From Stereocaulon alpinum (lineage: Eukaryota; Ascomycota; Lecanoromycetes; Lecanorales; Stereocaulaceae): a stretch of DNA of 64,000 nucleotides. The stretch lies in NCBI GenBank assembly GCA_018257865.1, contig JAEUBA010000008.1, positions 372,001-436,000 of the forward strand. Reading direction: 5' to 3'. Made by a program: the position numbers and the translations under genes. The notes under the pieces were generated by a model. The model worked only from the letters and a program-made list of their open reading frames with translations, did not search any database and had not been told where the DNA came from. Of this stretch, positions 35,259-47,615 are shown piece after piece. The number at the start of each line of letters is the position of its first letter. Within the stretch, counting starts at the first letter, position 1.

Positions 35259-38013
35259 ATGCTGCCGCCTTTCGGTTTCTCCGTAGGCGATTTCGTAGCA
35301 GGCATCCAACTCATACGACAACTCATCTCCGCCTTGGAAGACTCAGCGGGCTCCTCCGCGGAGTATCGAGGTCTAATCAAAGAGCTTTACAGTCTCGAAA
35401 GAGCTCTGCTTGAAGTCAAGCACCTGAACCCTGATGACTCGCAGCATGCCCAGCTTGTTGCATTGCGGCAAGCTGCAACACAGTGCCAGCAAACCATCGA
35501 CGAATTTCTGCTGAGAATTCGGAAATTCCAACCATCTTTGCGGAATGGGGGGTCGAAGTCAAGCTGGAGAGATGGTCTTCGTAAGGTCGAGTGGGCTTTG
35601 TATAAGAAAGATGATGTAGAACGATTCCGAGCCCAGCTCAACGGTCATACTGCATCGATAAACATCCTTTTGATGACTGTCCACTTGTAAGTAATTCTCT
35701 CCGGTACTTTCAACCTTCTTCCAGCCCAACAGTTTGAGACCAATCGATGCCCTGTAGAGGCTTTGCATATATTTTGGCTTGGCGAATCATATTGTACACC
35801 CTCACATCAAAGTCGCTAACTTCGGATGCTTTGTGCAAAGAAGTCGTTGTTACTACTTCTATACTGTACCGAATGTCGACCAGCGTTCATAGTTCATTAC
35901 CATTGTCTCCTATATAGGGAATTGGTGTACGAGAAAGGAACCCTACTAATAGCGAGTAGACAAACCTCAACAATCCAAAGTCGCAAGCTCAGTCAGCAGC
36001 AAGAAGACGCAGACCAGCGAGATGACCAGATAGCTCGAAACAATGAACGCATCCAAGCCAACCAGCAAATACTGAACACGCATACTGATCTCATCCTGAC
36101 CTTGACGAAGATCGCTACCAATGCTGCTACGCATGAGCATACTCAAGACCTAAAAGAGCTGATGCTCAAGATCTTGAAGACGAACCTACAGATATACGAT
36201 ATGGTCATCAATATTCAATCCACTTTGCCACAGCAGGTTGAGCGGGAGCGGCCGGTCTTGTTTTTGGATGCATGCGGTCGCCTCTCACCTGTCCATCTGG
36301 AATTCATTACATCTACCGAGGCTTTTCTTGCAGTGCTCAAAGTCCGATTCAAGGATACCGGGCTTCAGAAGATCGAAAAGGGACAATTCGTTCTCGAAGA
36401 AGCGCGAACAAAACGACAGGTTGACCTCAGACGGCCTTGGCATATGTGCTTCTTGCCCGGCCAAAAGATAGACATGAGCATGTTGTTTTCGCTGACGACG
36501 ACCGCTACAGCCACGTGTCCGGGTTGCCAATATGAGAGTCTTGGAGACCCCGCGATGGACGTTGAATGGTAACAGATAGTAATCCCAAAAACTGATTGAT
36601 CTGACCCATGTGATTTAGTACCAACTGTGGTTTGCAATACCGACGCATTCGAGATGTAGAAGAGGTCAAGCCTTCCACCGGAGATCTCCCATGGGACGAA
36701 CAATTACCCACAACCCCAACAGTGTTGCAAACATCTCGCAAGCGGAAGTTTGCCGGCACCACTCAACAGAGCTCCCAGCCGTATGCAGACGACACGCAAG
36801 ACTGGGAGAGCGACCGTGAAGACGAGATTCACCTGTTTCGTCGGGTTCACGTCAAAGCTAGGAAAGGTGTTTCGTGGAGTCCGACGAACAAACACTCATC
36901 CCTTTATCTTACTAGGAAGAATGGTGTGTTACTGGATAGTGGCCATCTCATGGCACCTAGCCGGTCAATCACTTCAAAAGCGGCGGCAGTGCATGCGAAC
37001 AGACCTTTCGATCAACGCTTTTACTATTTCGAAATTGAGATCATCTCAGGTGGTTTCTTAGATGAGGGTGACGGGTAAATTATCCTGCAAATGGACCTAT
37101 TATACTGAACATTGTTGACAACTGTTTCCGCTTAGGATTCTAGCAATAGGGGTCTGTACCTCGAAACAACTTGATCAAATGCCTGGCATGTCACCCAACT
37201 CATGGGGTTACCATTCAGATGATGGGTGTACCTTTGCATGTGTGAAATCCAAGACCTATAGAAAAACACCGGTAAAGGATCCAGCATTCCAGAACCTTCA
37301 TTTGCAGATTGTGTTGCTAATGATACAAGTATGGCTCTCGGTGGTCCACTGGCGACGTAGTCGGTTGCGGCTGGGATCCTGCCCATAATTACATCTGGTT
37401 CACTCTTAATGGAGTATTCCTTGGCCAGTATTACTTCAATTGGAGTAAGACGTATACGCTGACTATTACCCATGTAGGTGTTGCTTATAAGAACATTGTA
37501 TCTCGCTCCTTATATCCAACTGTAAGCACTGGCTGGAGAACTGGCGATGTGGATATCGTTGCCAACTTTGGGGCCACGCCGTTCACATACGACCTTGACA
37601 TGCACAGGCTTCGGAACAATGACCCTACTGATGGCCACGATTTTGGTAGAAAGAAAGTGATTGACAAGCATATGAGAGATCGCCACTGGAATATTGTCAG
37701 CAACCCTGACTGTTCGTCTCATGACATCGAACGCCAAAGTTTTCCCTCTTCTACGGAACACCACCCGAGTCTCGGAGATTTCCCCATTCCCTCCGGAAAT
37801 ATCGATCATTACACCCCTCACTTCAATTCTCCCTCTGTTGGTACGCAAACATTCCACACCACTCTTTTCGACGACGGGAGCACTGATGAGATCGTTGGCT
37901 ATTCCGGTCGTACTTCAGGGAACCCTAGAGCAGAAGATAGAATCTGGCCGATACTATTTGCTGAGGCTGATGCTACCGCGGGACTTGACGAGATATGGGA
38001 TCCAAGATCCTGA
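35259..38013 (+). CDS. Fungal helical N-domain, ubiquitin-like domain, zinc-ribbon-like motif and SPRY protein
   Basis: Exons are 35259-35686, 35960-36568, 36619-37074, 37136-37271 and 37330-38013, giving 770 aa. Intron 1 is unusually long (273 bp) but ends with a textbook branch site, CTACTAAT, just before the acceptor. Residues 1-143 are the helical domain (FGFSVGDFVAGIQLIRQL) seen at the front of many fungal STAND-related proteins. A coiled segment rich in Gln/Asn/Asp follows. About 240-325 (RPVLFLDACGRLSPVHLEF...) is a fungal ubiquitin-like domain. Directly after, CPGC and CTNC pairs 16 residues apart suggest a zinc ribbon; the second pair is formed by splicing. About 455-640 is a SPRY fold, with FYYFEIEI, LAIGVCT, STGDVVGCGWD and YIWFTLNGVFLG. 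Such a build suggests a recognition or signalling role, which is inference. Confidence 0.83.
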
Positions 38014-40224
38014 CCCAATGCCTGAATCCCCAGGATCCAATTTCATGCCTAACTATCGAACATACATGCCAGCCTACGGGACATCCATGCGGTCCATCGA
38101 CGATAAATCAGCCATGGCAAGAACTGTTACCTCCCACAAGAGCACTGATGAGGCAGTAGAGTTCGAACCTGAGATGTCAAACAACAAAGAACAGCACATG
38201 ATATCCGACAGTTCCCCAAAGGAAACAAACCAGTCCGAATGGAATCCAACGGCCATCTTTGAGTATGTTGACGTCTGATCCTGTTCGTCTGAGCAGTACT
38301 AAGAGAACCTACAGCTCATGGAATAAGGCATTCGGTCTTCCCCCTACTTTAACGCATTCGGAAATACCTCACTTAATACCCTCCACTCGGCAATAGAGGC
38401 CTACGCAGAGGCGTCGCTAGTAGCATTCTGTCGACATCCTTAGATAGATCAGGGATTGAATGTCCAAGAGTATTGTCTGACGTGCCTTCGTGTTCGGAAC
38501 ACGATCTAGCGTATTCTATGTCTGCCATGGAAGCTTGGAAGGGTGAGCATCATACCGCGCAACATCGCTTGCTAGAGGGTTAGAAAAATTACACTAGCTC
38601 CAATACCCACTACGACTCCGCTTCGACCTATCCCAGCCGTCCTTTGTATCCACGTGCCGGTATGAAGCGATAGCCATCACATCTCCACTTGCGTCGTCTG
38701 ATTAGTCGCACGGAGCTAATGCCAGAATAATTGCTGCTGCGGTCATGTAACCTTGTTACCAGGACAATAAATTCACAACTGCTCTCACCGCGACGCCGCT
38801 CTCGCCGGAGTCAAGGTCCAATCTCACCACAACTACACACTGCGGCGGCCATGCATCCCGAGTGGCTGACAACTTTCGGTCCTTCATCTAGATGGTAGCA
38901 ATTTGGGAATATTAGCTCTATCGGACCAAGTGTAAAGATTCCAATTTTTAGGTAAATGCCTTTTGTGCCAACTACCCCACTATCCCAAAGATACGGCATG
39001 ATGCTATTTACACACCAATGTACTTCATGGCCTGACACCATCAGATAATTCCTCTATATTCTTCCTCTGACCCCTGTCAGCGTTCTTATTTCAAGAATCT
39101 AAGCCCTCCTGTAACCTCCACCCATCCATTGGGCGGCTAGTAGAAGCCGAAGCCGGACCCGTAGCCACTAGGAGATCCTCAAACACACCTCTTCTACGTT
39201 GAGAACGAATATTTCATAAGATGCATCCGAATAGCGTAGGCGCTGAAGCTCGAATGCAAACAGATGGGCAGCCTGTCACTCAACGGACGTTGCTCAAGCA
39301 TTAAGAGGAAGGCTTTATTAGACAATAGTGGCATGCTAGTCGTTAGAACTACCTTGCTATGATGTTCAGTTGCTAGACCTTCGATATCTACCTTGTTTCA
39401 CAAGCAAGGCAATCGGACACTGTAAAGAATGCTTCATCGAAAGTCCTCGGCTCAGTATGGACAAGGATGGAGCGCTGTGTGTACATGCAACTGATAGGAG
39501 GCCATGTAGCTGCAGCCCCTCTAGACATGGTGGAAGAAGCTCTTAAACCAACTCGCTTCATAATTGCAGCACCTACCTAATTACATGAACTTGATCGCAT
39601 TGTATGCTCAGATCAACCCAGCGCCTCATCTCATACTTTTTAGGTTGTCTCTATCACCTCTATCGAATTCATCGTTTGCGACTGTCGAAGTTCGTAAAGG
39701 TCTTGGATACACATTTTTCGGTGGCCCTAGGTTCAAGTGACGACTGCAAAGTCTCATCATCCGAGTTCTTGGAGGCCTTACTAGCATGATATAACCAAAC
39801 ACACACCTTACCCACTTGGGCCATCTTCGACTTTTGTATGTCGAACGTCGTCGTCTAACATTTGCGCAGACTGTGTTTGATTCAAGAAAGGTCAAGCTTA
39901 TTAGGAGTGATGGTTAAGGAAACATTGGCGAATGATGAGCTGTGAGTGAAGGGATTCGTCTTGAGGAGTTGTTGAAGAAGGAGGATATTCTGCAGACTTG
40001 TTTGAGGGTTGTGCTCGATAGGAGTAGAGAAGTAGGCGGTTATAGTAGTGGAAGAGTGGACAGTGAATATGGTCTGCGTTGAGAGCGATGTAAAGTTGTG
40101 GGATTGGATGGTAATAGGCTTGATCAGAGGGGACAGGCCCAAATGATTCTTACGACCGGTTCAAAGTTGCAAAATTCCATGGCAATATGCCTGATCACAT
40201 GGGACAGGCCCAAATGGTTCTTAC
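38014..40224. other. Intergenic, no gene recognised
   Basis: A 2.2 kb gap between the SPRY gene and the carrier. A frame open to 38278 overlaps the last exon and could be an alternative 3' exon, but I see no splice pair that needs it. Otherwise only short frames (for example 39604-39895) are present. The right end contains a 71-bp tandem duplication. Confidence 0.5.
40092..40224. repeat. Diverged tandem duplication, 71-bp period
   Basis: Bases 40092-40153 and 40163-40224 align end to end. Both start AAAGTTG, and both contain GGGACAGGCCCAAATG, then TTCTTAC after a one-base difference. The second copy abuts the stop codon of the carrier gene, so the repeat forms its 3' untranslated region. Confidence 0.75.
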
Positions 40225-41360
40225 TCAAAGAGCGGCACCCTCACCAGCTCCTGTCCTTCTACCCTCCAGATACCGTCTACCACTCTCGTACACACCGAGG
40301 TATAAACCACTCCCCAGCGCAGTCCAAAGACCTCTCAATGCACCACCTCTGAAGAGCCCTTTGACGCCCTCTGTCCTCAAGATCTCTTTTCCGACAGCCC
40401 ATCCACCAGCCCGTCCACCTCTCGCTGCTTGCTGCGCCTTCTCAACCTCTGCTTTAGCGTCTTTACTGTGTACTTCCACCTCTTTGATGATCTTCTTCTG
40501 CTCTTCTCCCCGGGGTTGGTCGCTATCAGCAGCGCTGAGCATGATCCTTGTTTTCACAACATCGATTGGCGTCGTCACTACTGCTGCCACTGCACCTGCC
40601 GAGCCAGCTGCAATGGCTGTCACAGTTCCTGTCTCCCACAGCGTGCCGGTCGCCAATCCTTTCCGCTTCCGATACGCATGTATGTATGTCCGTATATGCT
40701 CAAACATAGGAAATTGCATTGCAGTGAATGGAAGATTACGACCTGCAAGCGCTGTGTAACCTCTCCATAGCTGGGTTGGGCTGTTGAATTTTCTTAATGC
40801 AAGAATGGTAGCATTGCCATCGAAGATCTTGTTGGAACCAGGGGCACCTTTGGACCGAGATACCATCTGGGCATTCTGTTTGAGCACTTCGGCTGGGGTA
40901 AGGATGAGGCATGATACGAGCTCTCCGACTGAGGAGGCGACTGAGTGCGATACTGGGGTTGGTAGGGACGTATGACTGAGTAGAGACTTGGCGCCTTCGT
41001 AGGTAGTGAAGAATGCTCCTGCTTTGCGGTATGAGTGAGAAGGAGTTGATTACAAGGCGAATGTAGAACTAACAAGATGGAATTGTGGCTAGGACAACGC
41101 TGCCAATTCCCTGATATAAGCCGCGAAAGAGAGATCGATTAATGGCATTGGTCGAAGGGTTTATGTAGAGCCTCTTATAGTCTGGAGACTGCAGTCGTGT
41201 CTTGATAGTGTCCAAAGGGTACACCAAGATATCGACTGTAAATGCTGCGAAAGCGCCGGCCTGTTGGAAAGATGGGTCTTGAACATTGAGAATTGTTGAA
41301 GGAATGGGAAAGATTTCCACTTACGAGTAATATGTCTGTATTGGTATTCTTGGGTGACAT
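40225..41360 (-). CDS. PET8: Mitochondrial S-adenosylmethionine carrier (PET8-like)
   Basis: This carrier imports SAM into the mitochondrial matrix in exchange for S-adenosylhomocysteine. Exons are 41360-41325, 41260-41074 and 41021-40225, giving 339 aa. Each of the three repeats has a carrier signature: PLDTIKTRLQ (residue 27 on), PAEVLKQNAQ and PIDVVKTRIM, the particular variants typical of SAM carriers. The first exon is 12 codons, and splicing gives ILL-AGAFAAFTVDILVYPLD. The third repeat contains an unusual charged insert of about 30 residues (SDQPRGEEQKK...KAEVEKAQQAARG) on its matrix loop, which makes the protein longer than yeast Pet8. Family membership is firm; substrate is inferred from the motifs. 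Confidence 0.9.
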
Positions 41361-42145
41361 TGTACCGCAGCACAAGTCAGGTAGCTTGGAGGACTACATG
41401 TTGGATGGTTGAAGTTCAATGTATGACTGCATCATCGTCACCATACTTTATCTCATCCCAGCTCCCACGGTTCCTGCCGGCGCTAATTCGCTAATCCGCT
41501 AGTACAGATCACGCACCAGCCGCTGCCAAGCACTTGGGAAAGTCAAGCTTTGGCGCACTTGACCAAGGTTCATCTGGAATGTTCTTAATGCGACGTCCAT
41601 CCTAATCAGCTGTCCCAACGATACACAAGGCACATAAAGCTTCCTCCGGTGCTTGAAGTCAAGGCACCCTTCTCCATGCTCAAGAGCCGCATCAGGTCAC
41701 CCTTTGACTCAGGTGTCACGATCGAGTGCCCTGTGAAGCTGAAGTGACGTACGCTCTCAGCCACTCAGGCGACCACGAGAACAAGCCCAACGCCCTGCTT
41801 TAGTACGGACAGTGCGTTGTACATTTGACTGCCGGCATGCAAAGTATACATGCCTTTAATCGCCCGTCGCCACAGTGAGTGAGTACCTCAACCGCCACTG
41901 CCGAATATTGAAATATCTTACCTCTTCAACATCGACCAACTTTGCCCTCGGACACTCAAACATCAATCCCAATCCATCACCAACTTTCACGATATTCTTC
42001 CATTGCCCCAGCCATCAGCGTAGACTTGATCAATATCAAGCTCGCTTAGACAAGTCAAGCTCTCTGACGAAATTACCCGACGTTCACTCAGTACCACTGG
42101 ACACCTGAGCCTTTGAATTTGACAACACCCTAAAACCTTCGCAAG
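41361..42145. other. Divergent promoter region, carrier and DUF3824 genes
   Basis: 785 bp between two divergent start codons. Only short, unremarkable frames are present. Bases 41870-42140 are C-rich on the + strand, as expected for a fungal 5' leader. Confidence 0.5.
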
Positions 42146-44113
42146 ATGCCCTCTTACTATGACGATGATAGGCGGGATGACCGTCGACGCGACAGAGACG
42201 ATCGAGACAGGGACCGAGACCGCCCAAGAGATTCTCGGCGCGACCGGCCAGTGTATGAAGAGACTGAGACACTTGAAGCCCGCAGAGGGCCAGCTCGGGG
42301 TGGGGAGCTCGTCCGTCGTCGGCGTGATAGCAGCGAATCTTCCGTTGAGGAAGTGGAGCGACATTTTCCACCTGGAGGCTACAGACGTGGTAAAGACTAT
42401 GGTCCTCCGCGACGTGCACGGTCCCATGGTGGCGGTGGTCGCTACGATGATGACTACGATAACAGATCCCGCAGGAAAGACAGAAGACGTAAGGTCCCTC
42501 ATGCTAATCTATGTATACATCATTGACAGACAACAGGTGACCGCCGCCGAGATGATTCTTCTTCCTCTGTATCCACATCTCCTGAGCCTCGTCGAAAGGT
42601 AGAACGTCGCAAGTCTCTCGGAGAACAGGCACTTGCAGCACTTGGCATTGGCGGTGCCGCGGCCGCCGCAACTGGAGGAAAGCGTGATCGTGACCGTGAT
42701 CGAGATTACGACCGAGATCGTGGTGGTAAAAGCCGTCGGCGTCGTGACTCCTCCGATTCAGATTCGCGCTCCCGTGACAGGCCTCACGGCGGCGCCTTTG
42801 ACAAGGAACATATAATGCAGGCAGCTAAAGCTGCACTGACTGCTGGTGCTGCCGAAGCTTTCCGTAGCCGCAAAGAGCCCGGAGGTTGGGCCGGTCCTAA
42901 AGGCAAACGAGTCTTAACTGCGGCTATCGGTGCAGGAGGTATCGATACTCTTCTTCAAGGCGGCAACAAAGACGGAAAATCAGGAGGTACCATGCAGATG
43001 ATAGAGTCTGTTGTTGGAGGTCTTGCTGGCAATCGGTTGATCAATGGAGCTCGTGACAAGGATGGATCGCGGTCTCGCTCCCGGTCCCGTTCGCGTGGTG
43101 GACGAGGCCGTGATGAAGGAGGTGGAGGTGGAGGTGGCCTTGCCGGATTAGCTGCTGGCGGTCTCGCTGCAGCGGCCGGGAAGGCGTTCATGGATCGAAA
43201 CAAGTCTAAGGATAGGGGCCGGGGACACAGCAGCGACAGTGACGATAGCCGCCGTGGAGGTCGAGGCAAGAGAAGCAAAAGTGTGACCGACTATGCAAGA
43301 GCAGGTTTGGCCAAGATTGGTGTAGGTAATGACAAAAGTGCGGATAGCCGTGGCTCTCGCCGTGGCCATGATGATGACGATGACGACTACCATCCAAGAC
43401 CGCGCGGCGGAGGAGGGGAAGGCGGTGACGGTGTTAGGTCAGAATCGGACACTGCCAGCAGTGAAAGCAGCTCTGACGACAGTGCGTCTTCCACGGAAGA
43501 AGAAAAAGAGCGGAAGCAATTGGGTAGGAGGCAACTTGTTACCGCCGGACTGGCTTCCGTTGCCACTATTCATGCTGCTCAGAGCGTTTACAAAAGCATC
43601 GAGGGCCGCAAGGAGCGTAAGAAAGAGGTCGCCAAAGGGGAGATGTCACCTAAAGAAGCTCGCAAGAAGAAAAACAGGGCAAGGTTACAGGATGCCGCCG
43701 CCCTTGGTATTGCAGGGCTTGGTATCAAAGGGGCCTACAGTGAGTGGAAGGAGATGAAGGAGCAGAGAGATGAAAAGAAAGAGCTTGATATCAAAAGACA
43801 GGAACGACAGGCGAGGAAGGAGCAGAAAATCAGCAACGCAAAGAGACACGGAGCTACACATGGGTATGGAGATGGTCAAGATGCTTATAGTGCCTCAGCG
43901 CCGGACTTGAGCTCGACTGGAAGCGCATACCCACTGCCACCTAACGGAAGTATGTATCCTCCCAACAGTGCTGGATATCAGCCTGGTCCGGCGTACTCAG
44001 AGGGAGGCGGGTATTACGGTCATCCAGCTGGGCCACATTACTCGGACGGTAATCCATATCACACTGGTGGAGTGCCACCGCCACCGATGGGATCAGAGCC
44101 GCAAAGATATTGA
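42146..44113 (+). CDS. DUF3824-type Arg/Asp- and Gly-rich fungal protein
   Basis: Exons are 42146-42488 and 42537-44113, with a 48-bp intron, giving 639 aa. The N-terminus is made of Arg/Asp repeats (DRRDDRRRDRDD). After the intron come RRKSLGEQALAALGIGGAAAAATGG and then repeated Ala/Gly-rich helices: HIMQAAKAALTAGAAEAFRSR, GPKGKRVLTAAIGAGGID, GLAGLAAGGLAAAAGKAF and LVTAGLASVATIHAAQSVY. They alternate with Arg/Ser-, Asp- and Ser-rich linkers. That alternation is the DUF3824 pattern described only in fungi. A Lys/Glu helical segment follows, then a Pro/Gly/Tyr-rich tail. The glycine-zipper-like helices suggest self-association or membrane contact, which is inference. Biochemical function is unknown. 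Confidence 0.87.
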
Positions 44114-44996
44114 GTTGATGAGCATTGGATGAGAGAGCAATGATTGAGAGACATGGCTGTTGAAGAATCTTGATACATTCTATCCCAGGACCTTGACCTG
44201 GTCTCGGCGTGGACCTTTTATTCACGTCATGTCTCGCATACCTTTTGCAGACTTGGAATACTTGACCACATTTAGACGGTGGTATGCATCTTTCATCTCA
44301 TAGGTACTTCCGAGCATTACTGCTATAGCTACGATGTCACGAATTCAAGGAGATCTTACTGCCAAATGGATCCTTTCCCATGATGACTCAACTCAAGACG
44401 GCCGATGATACTTCCTACGTAGACTGTGTGCCTGTGGTAGCGAAACTGGCTAGCGTTAAAGCCTTGCCGGCGATAAGCCGGATGAGAGAACTCGGCACGG
44501 AAGGCACGCAGGGCACGCAGGGCACGCAAGGTACGCAAGGCACGCAAGGCGCGCACGGCATGTCAAGAACAAGGAGAGATTCACACTTTTCCAAGCGGGA
44601 GGCCACCTAATCAGGACATTAGGGCGCCCCTCAATCGCATCCTACAACCACCAACTGTTTTCCTCTTCGCCACCTCCTGACGTTACTCTTGGATCAGTAG
44701 GTCTACTACATACCCCGAAGACTAAAGGACCGCGTAATGGGCGAGGGGTTATGTATTGCAGATATAAGTAGCAGGTGGGTGGCGAGGGATCTCCTGGCGG
44801 CTCTGGGGCCGGCGTTCCGGGACCCTTCCACTCTTCCGGGCACGCCGGGGTAAAGTAGTGTGAGCTTCTTTTCTTGCTTGATTACTTGGCAGCAGTCCCA
44901 CAATGTTTGTACATCGTCAACTCTATTGTTACCGCGCTTTGCTCTCCTCGGTGCTTCCAATGTTGGGATACTGTGCCTCACCCATATTCTGTCAAA
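44114..44996. other. Intergenic with minisatellite
   Basis: 883 bp with no gene recognised. It contains the 9-bp minisatellite at 44494-44565, which lies in a 76-codon + strand frame that would encode Gly-Thr-Gln repeats; I regard that frame as an effect of the repeat. Confidence 0.6.
44494..44565. repeat. 9-bp minisatellite, 8 units
   Basis: Eight consecutive 9-mers built on GGCACGCAR. Five of them are perfect or differ by one base, and the outer ones are more diverged. The unit length keeps any frame open, so both strands show spurious ORFs. Confidence 0.9.
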
Positions 44997-46565
44997 ATGC
45001 CCAGCGAGCTACTGACATCATTCCTTGGCGCAATACAGGCTTCGCTATCTGTACTGCTCGTCATCTCCTACGGAGTGATTGCAGCCCAATATGATATACT
45101 CAAGGGAGACAGTACGAAGCAAATCAGCACACTATGTGTGCGAATGTTCCTGCCAGCATTGCTAATTACGAACGTCGGAAGTCAATTGCACGCTGATACC
45201 GGCATTCGATATGTGCCTATCTTGAGTAACCGCAATGGGTACGATTGGCACGAACGACATACTAACGATTGCATCTAGTGTGGGGCCTCTTCTACGCCCT
45301 AACGTCCATGTTGCTTGGGTACATCACCACCCGCGTCTTCAAGCTTCCCTCCTGGGTCACGCCAGCCATTTCCTTCAACAATACCACTGCTCTTCCGCTC
45401 CTCCTTATCGAGTCTCTCAGCTCGACTGGTGTTCTCAATGACCTACTAGCCTCGGACACGGATACTACATCCGCCGCTCTCATGCGCGCCAAATCATACT
45501 TCCTCGTGAATGCCATGATTGGCGATTCGTTGACCTTTGCAATAGGTCCGAAGCTATTGGATGGAGAAGAAGCTCCCGATAAGAAAGACGATGGGAATGA
45601 GCGGAAGCCAGATGATGGCCCTGCGCGCGGCACACTCTTCCCTCGGAGTGGTGAGAGCAACACTGAGGAAGGCAATGGACACATCCAACAAAACATTCAG
45701 GAGGGACAACCCAGAGAGCATGATGAAGAAGTCGATGAGGAGACCTCCCTACTCCCTGGTCCAGCCGTGCGTGCTCGTCTAGCAGCTGAACGCTACGGTC
45801 ACGATGTTGGCAAAGGTCAATTTGAAAAGCTTCCCAAATGGATGCGGTCTTTCCTCCATTTTACCTATGCCTTCCTCCACGCTCCTCTTATCGGTGCGGT
45901 CACCGGCGCAACCATTGGACTTGTGCCTCCATTACATAAAGCCTTCTTTGGCGATCCAGAGAATGGAGGAATCTTCACTGCTTGGCTGACAGACAGTGTC
46001 AGGCAGATTGGGGGCCTCTTCACTGCTCTGCAGGTGGTTGTTGTGGGAGTGAAGCTGAGCAGCAGTATGAGGAAGATGAAGAGGGGTGAGGATAGTGGGA
46101 CTGTACCTTGGGTCCCGCTGATCTTTGTAACCATTATGCGGTTTGTCTTGTGGCCGGCGTATGTCTTCTTGCTTCCCCATGACCACCGACTTTTAAGGCC
46201 CGCACAGAAGACTGACCTCAATACATCTAGCATTTCGATCTCTGTGATCTACCTCTTCGCTTCCCGCACGAATTTGCTAGACGCAGATCCCATACTTTGG
46301 TTCGCCATGATGCTCATGCCCACTGGTCCTCCCGCAATGAAACTCACTGCCCTCGCGGATGTTTCTGGCAGTACTGAGACGGAGAAGATGAGTATTGCTA
46401 AATTTTTGTGTGTAAGTCTCCCCTGCTTGAGAAGAATGTCATGTCTTGCCAGACCAATGACGCAATGTTTGCTGATCTTGATGATAGATCATGTATGCAG
46501 TCAGTCCTCTTATTTGTTTCACAGTTGTTGGGAGCGTGAAAGCTAGCAAGGCGGCTATGGCGTAG
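44997..46565 (+). CDS. Auxin-efflux-like membrane transporter
   Basis: A member of the PIN-like/auxin efflux carrier family (Mem_trans), which in fungi comprises ER or plasma-membrane transporters of uncertain substrate. Exons are 44997-45225, 45279-46158, 46231-46411 and 46488-46565, giving 455 aa. The joins give YVPIL-MWGLFYAL, VLWPA-ISISVIYLFASRT and KFLC-IMYAVSPL, all phase-consistent; intron 1 has the branch site ACTAAC. About five hydrophobic helices precede and about five follow a long acidic cytosolic loop (about residues 180-270, with EEVDEETSLLPGP). The C-terminal bundle has the conserved MMLMPTGPPAMKLT motif. The last 26 codons are a separate small exon that adds the final helix, ICFTVVGSVK. 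Confidence 0.9.
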
Positions 46566-47615
46566 AAGCGTAAAAATACACCATCAAGTAATGTGTTCAG
46601 CTCGCAAGTCCAGCGCGTTGACACCTTGTGAGTTGTCTGGCATATACTGCATCATTGGACTCATGTTTCCTTTCTACCCTGCACATGGACTTGGAAAACA
46701 ACATCGAGTCATGAACACTCAGCGATGATTGGATATGCAACCACCACTCATCTAAACCGCGGCTGAGCTATAGACATCGGCCAGTGGATGCAACCCTCCC
46801 GATAGCTGGTAATGCAAACGGCTTCGGCAGTTGATTTGCGACGGTGTATGTCGGGGACCCTCGTCATCTTGTAGGCTTTAGGTCATAGTCAGTACCAAAC
46901 ATCCAAATGTTTAGTTGAGAGTGTTGCGGCTGATAACGGCATCTCAGGTGCGCAACCCGACTAAATGGTATTTACCACAATGGACTACTGTGTGTCTTCG
47001 CTGTATCTCATTCTATGAGGTCTTTGCATTGTCCCGCATTCCACACGATTTGGCTTTGTCTAAACGATGCGAAGAACGCTTTTAGTCTAAAAATTATTCT
47101 TTGGAAGGGAATAATTGTAACATAACCGCAATACCTTGGCCAACATGAGGCAAGAACCCACGACTCCTTGATGATTATCTTGAAATTTGGAAAATGAAAG
47201 TTGTATGCAATGTCTTTGCAGTAGGGTCTCTGTGGTATTATGCTAACAGCGTCTAGTTTTGCAAGGTACCTTCCTGCCTGTGGACGTCGGTTGAAGCTCC
47301 CTAGTTGTATAGCCCGCTTTCATCGCCATTTCGACCTACATGCTCAGCCCGCCAAAAATCACGCTCCTTCAGTGGCATAGTGCTATCCGCCATCTTCTAC
47401 GTTGAGAGCACGACTACAGAACCCGGCTTTGGCCCTATCAGCCCTAATGCTTGACCGCTTTGAGACGAACCTTCAGGGCTGTGACGTACCTGCCTTCCAC
47501 ACATCCGAACCCATTGCCTGCCTTCTCCACCAGCCGGTGGCCATGACTTCTATATTTATAGGCATCACCCTTGAGGGCGGAAGGATAACATCTATACCTT
47601 ACGAACAAAATCGCA
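46566..47615. other. Intergenic, no gene recognised
   Basis: 1.05 kb. Sequence is locally A/T-rich at 47040-47220. I see no coding exon or RNA gene. Confidence 0.55.

Noticed and set aside
37694..38278. Possible extra 3' exon of the SPRY gene
   Set aside because: The SPRY frame ends properly at 38013 and no convincing splice pair requires the other frame.
44380..44610. Gly-Thr-Gln repeat protein
   Set aside because: Explained by the 9-bp minisatellite; no conserved flanking sequence.
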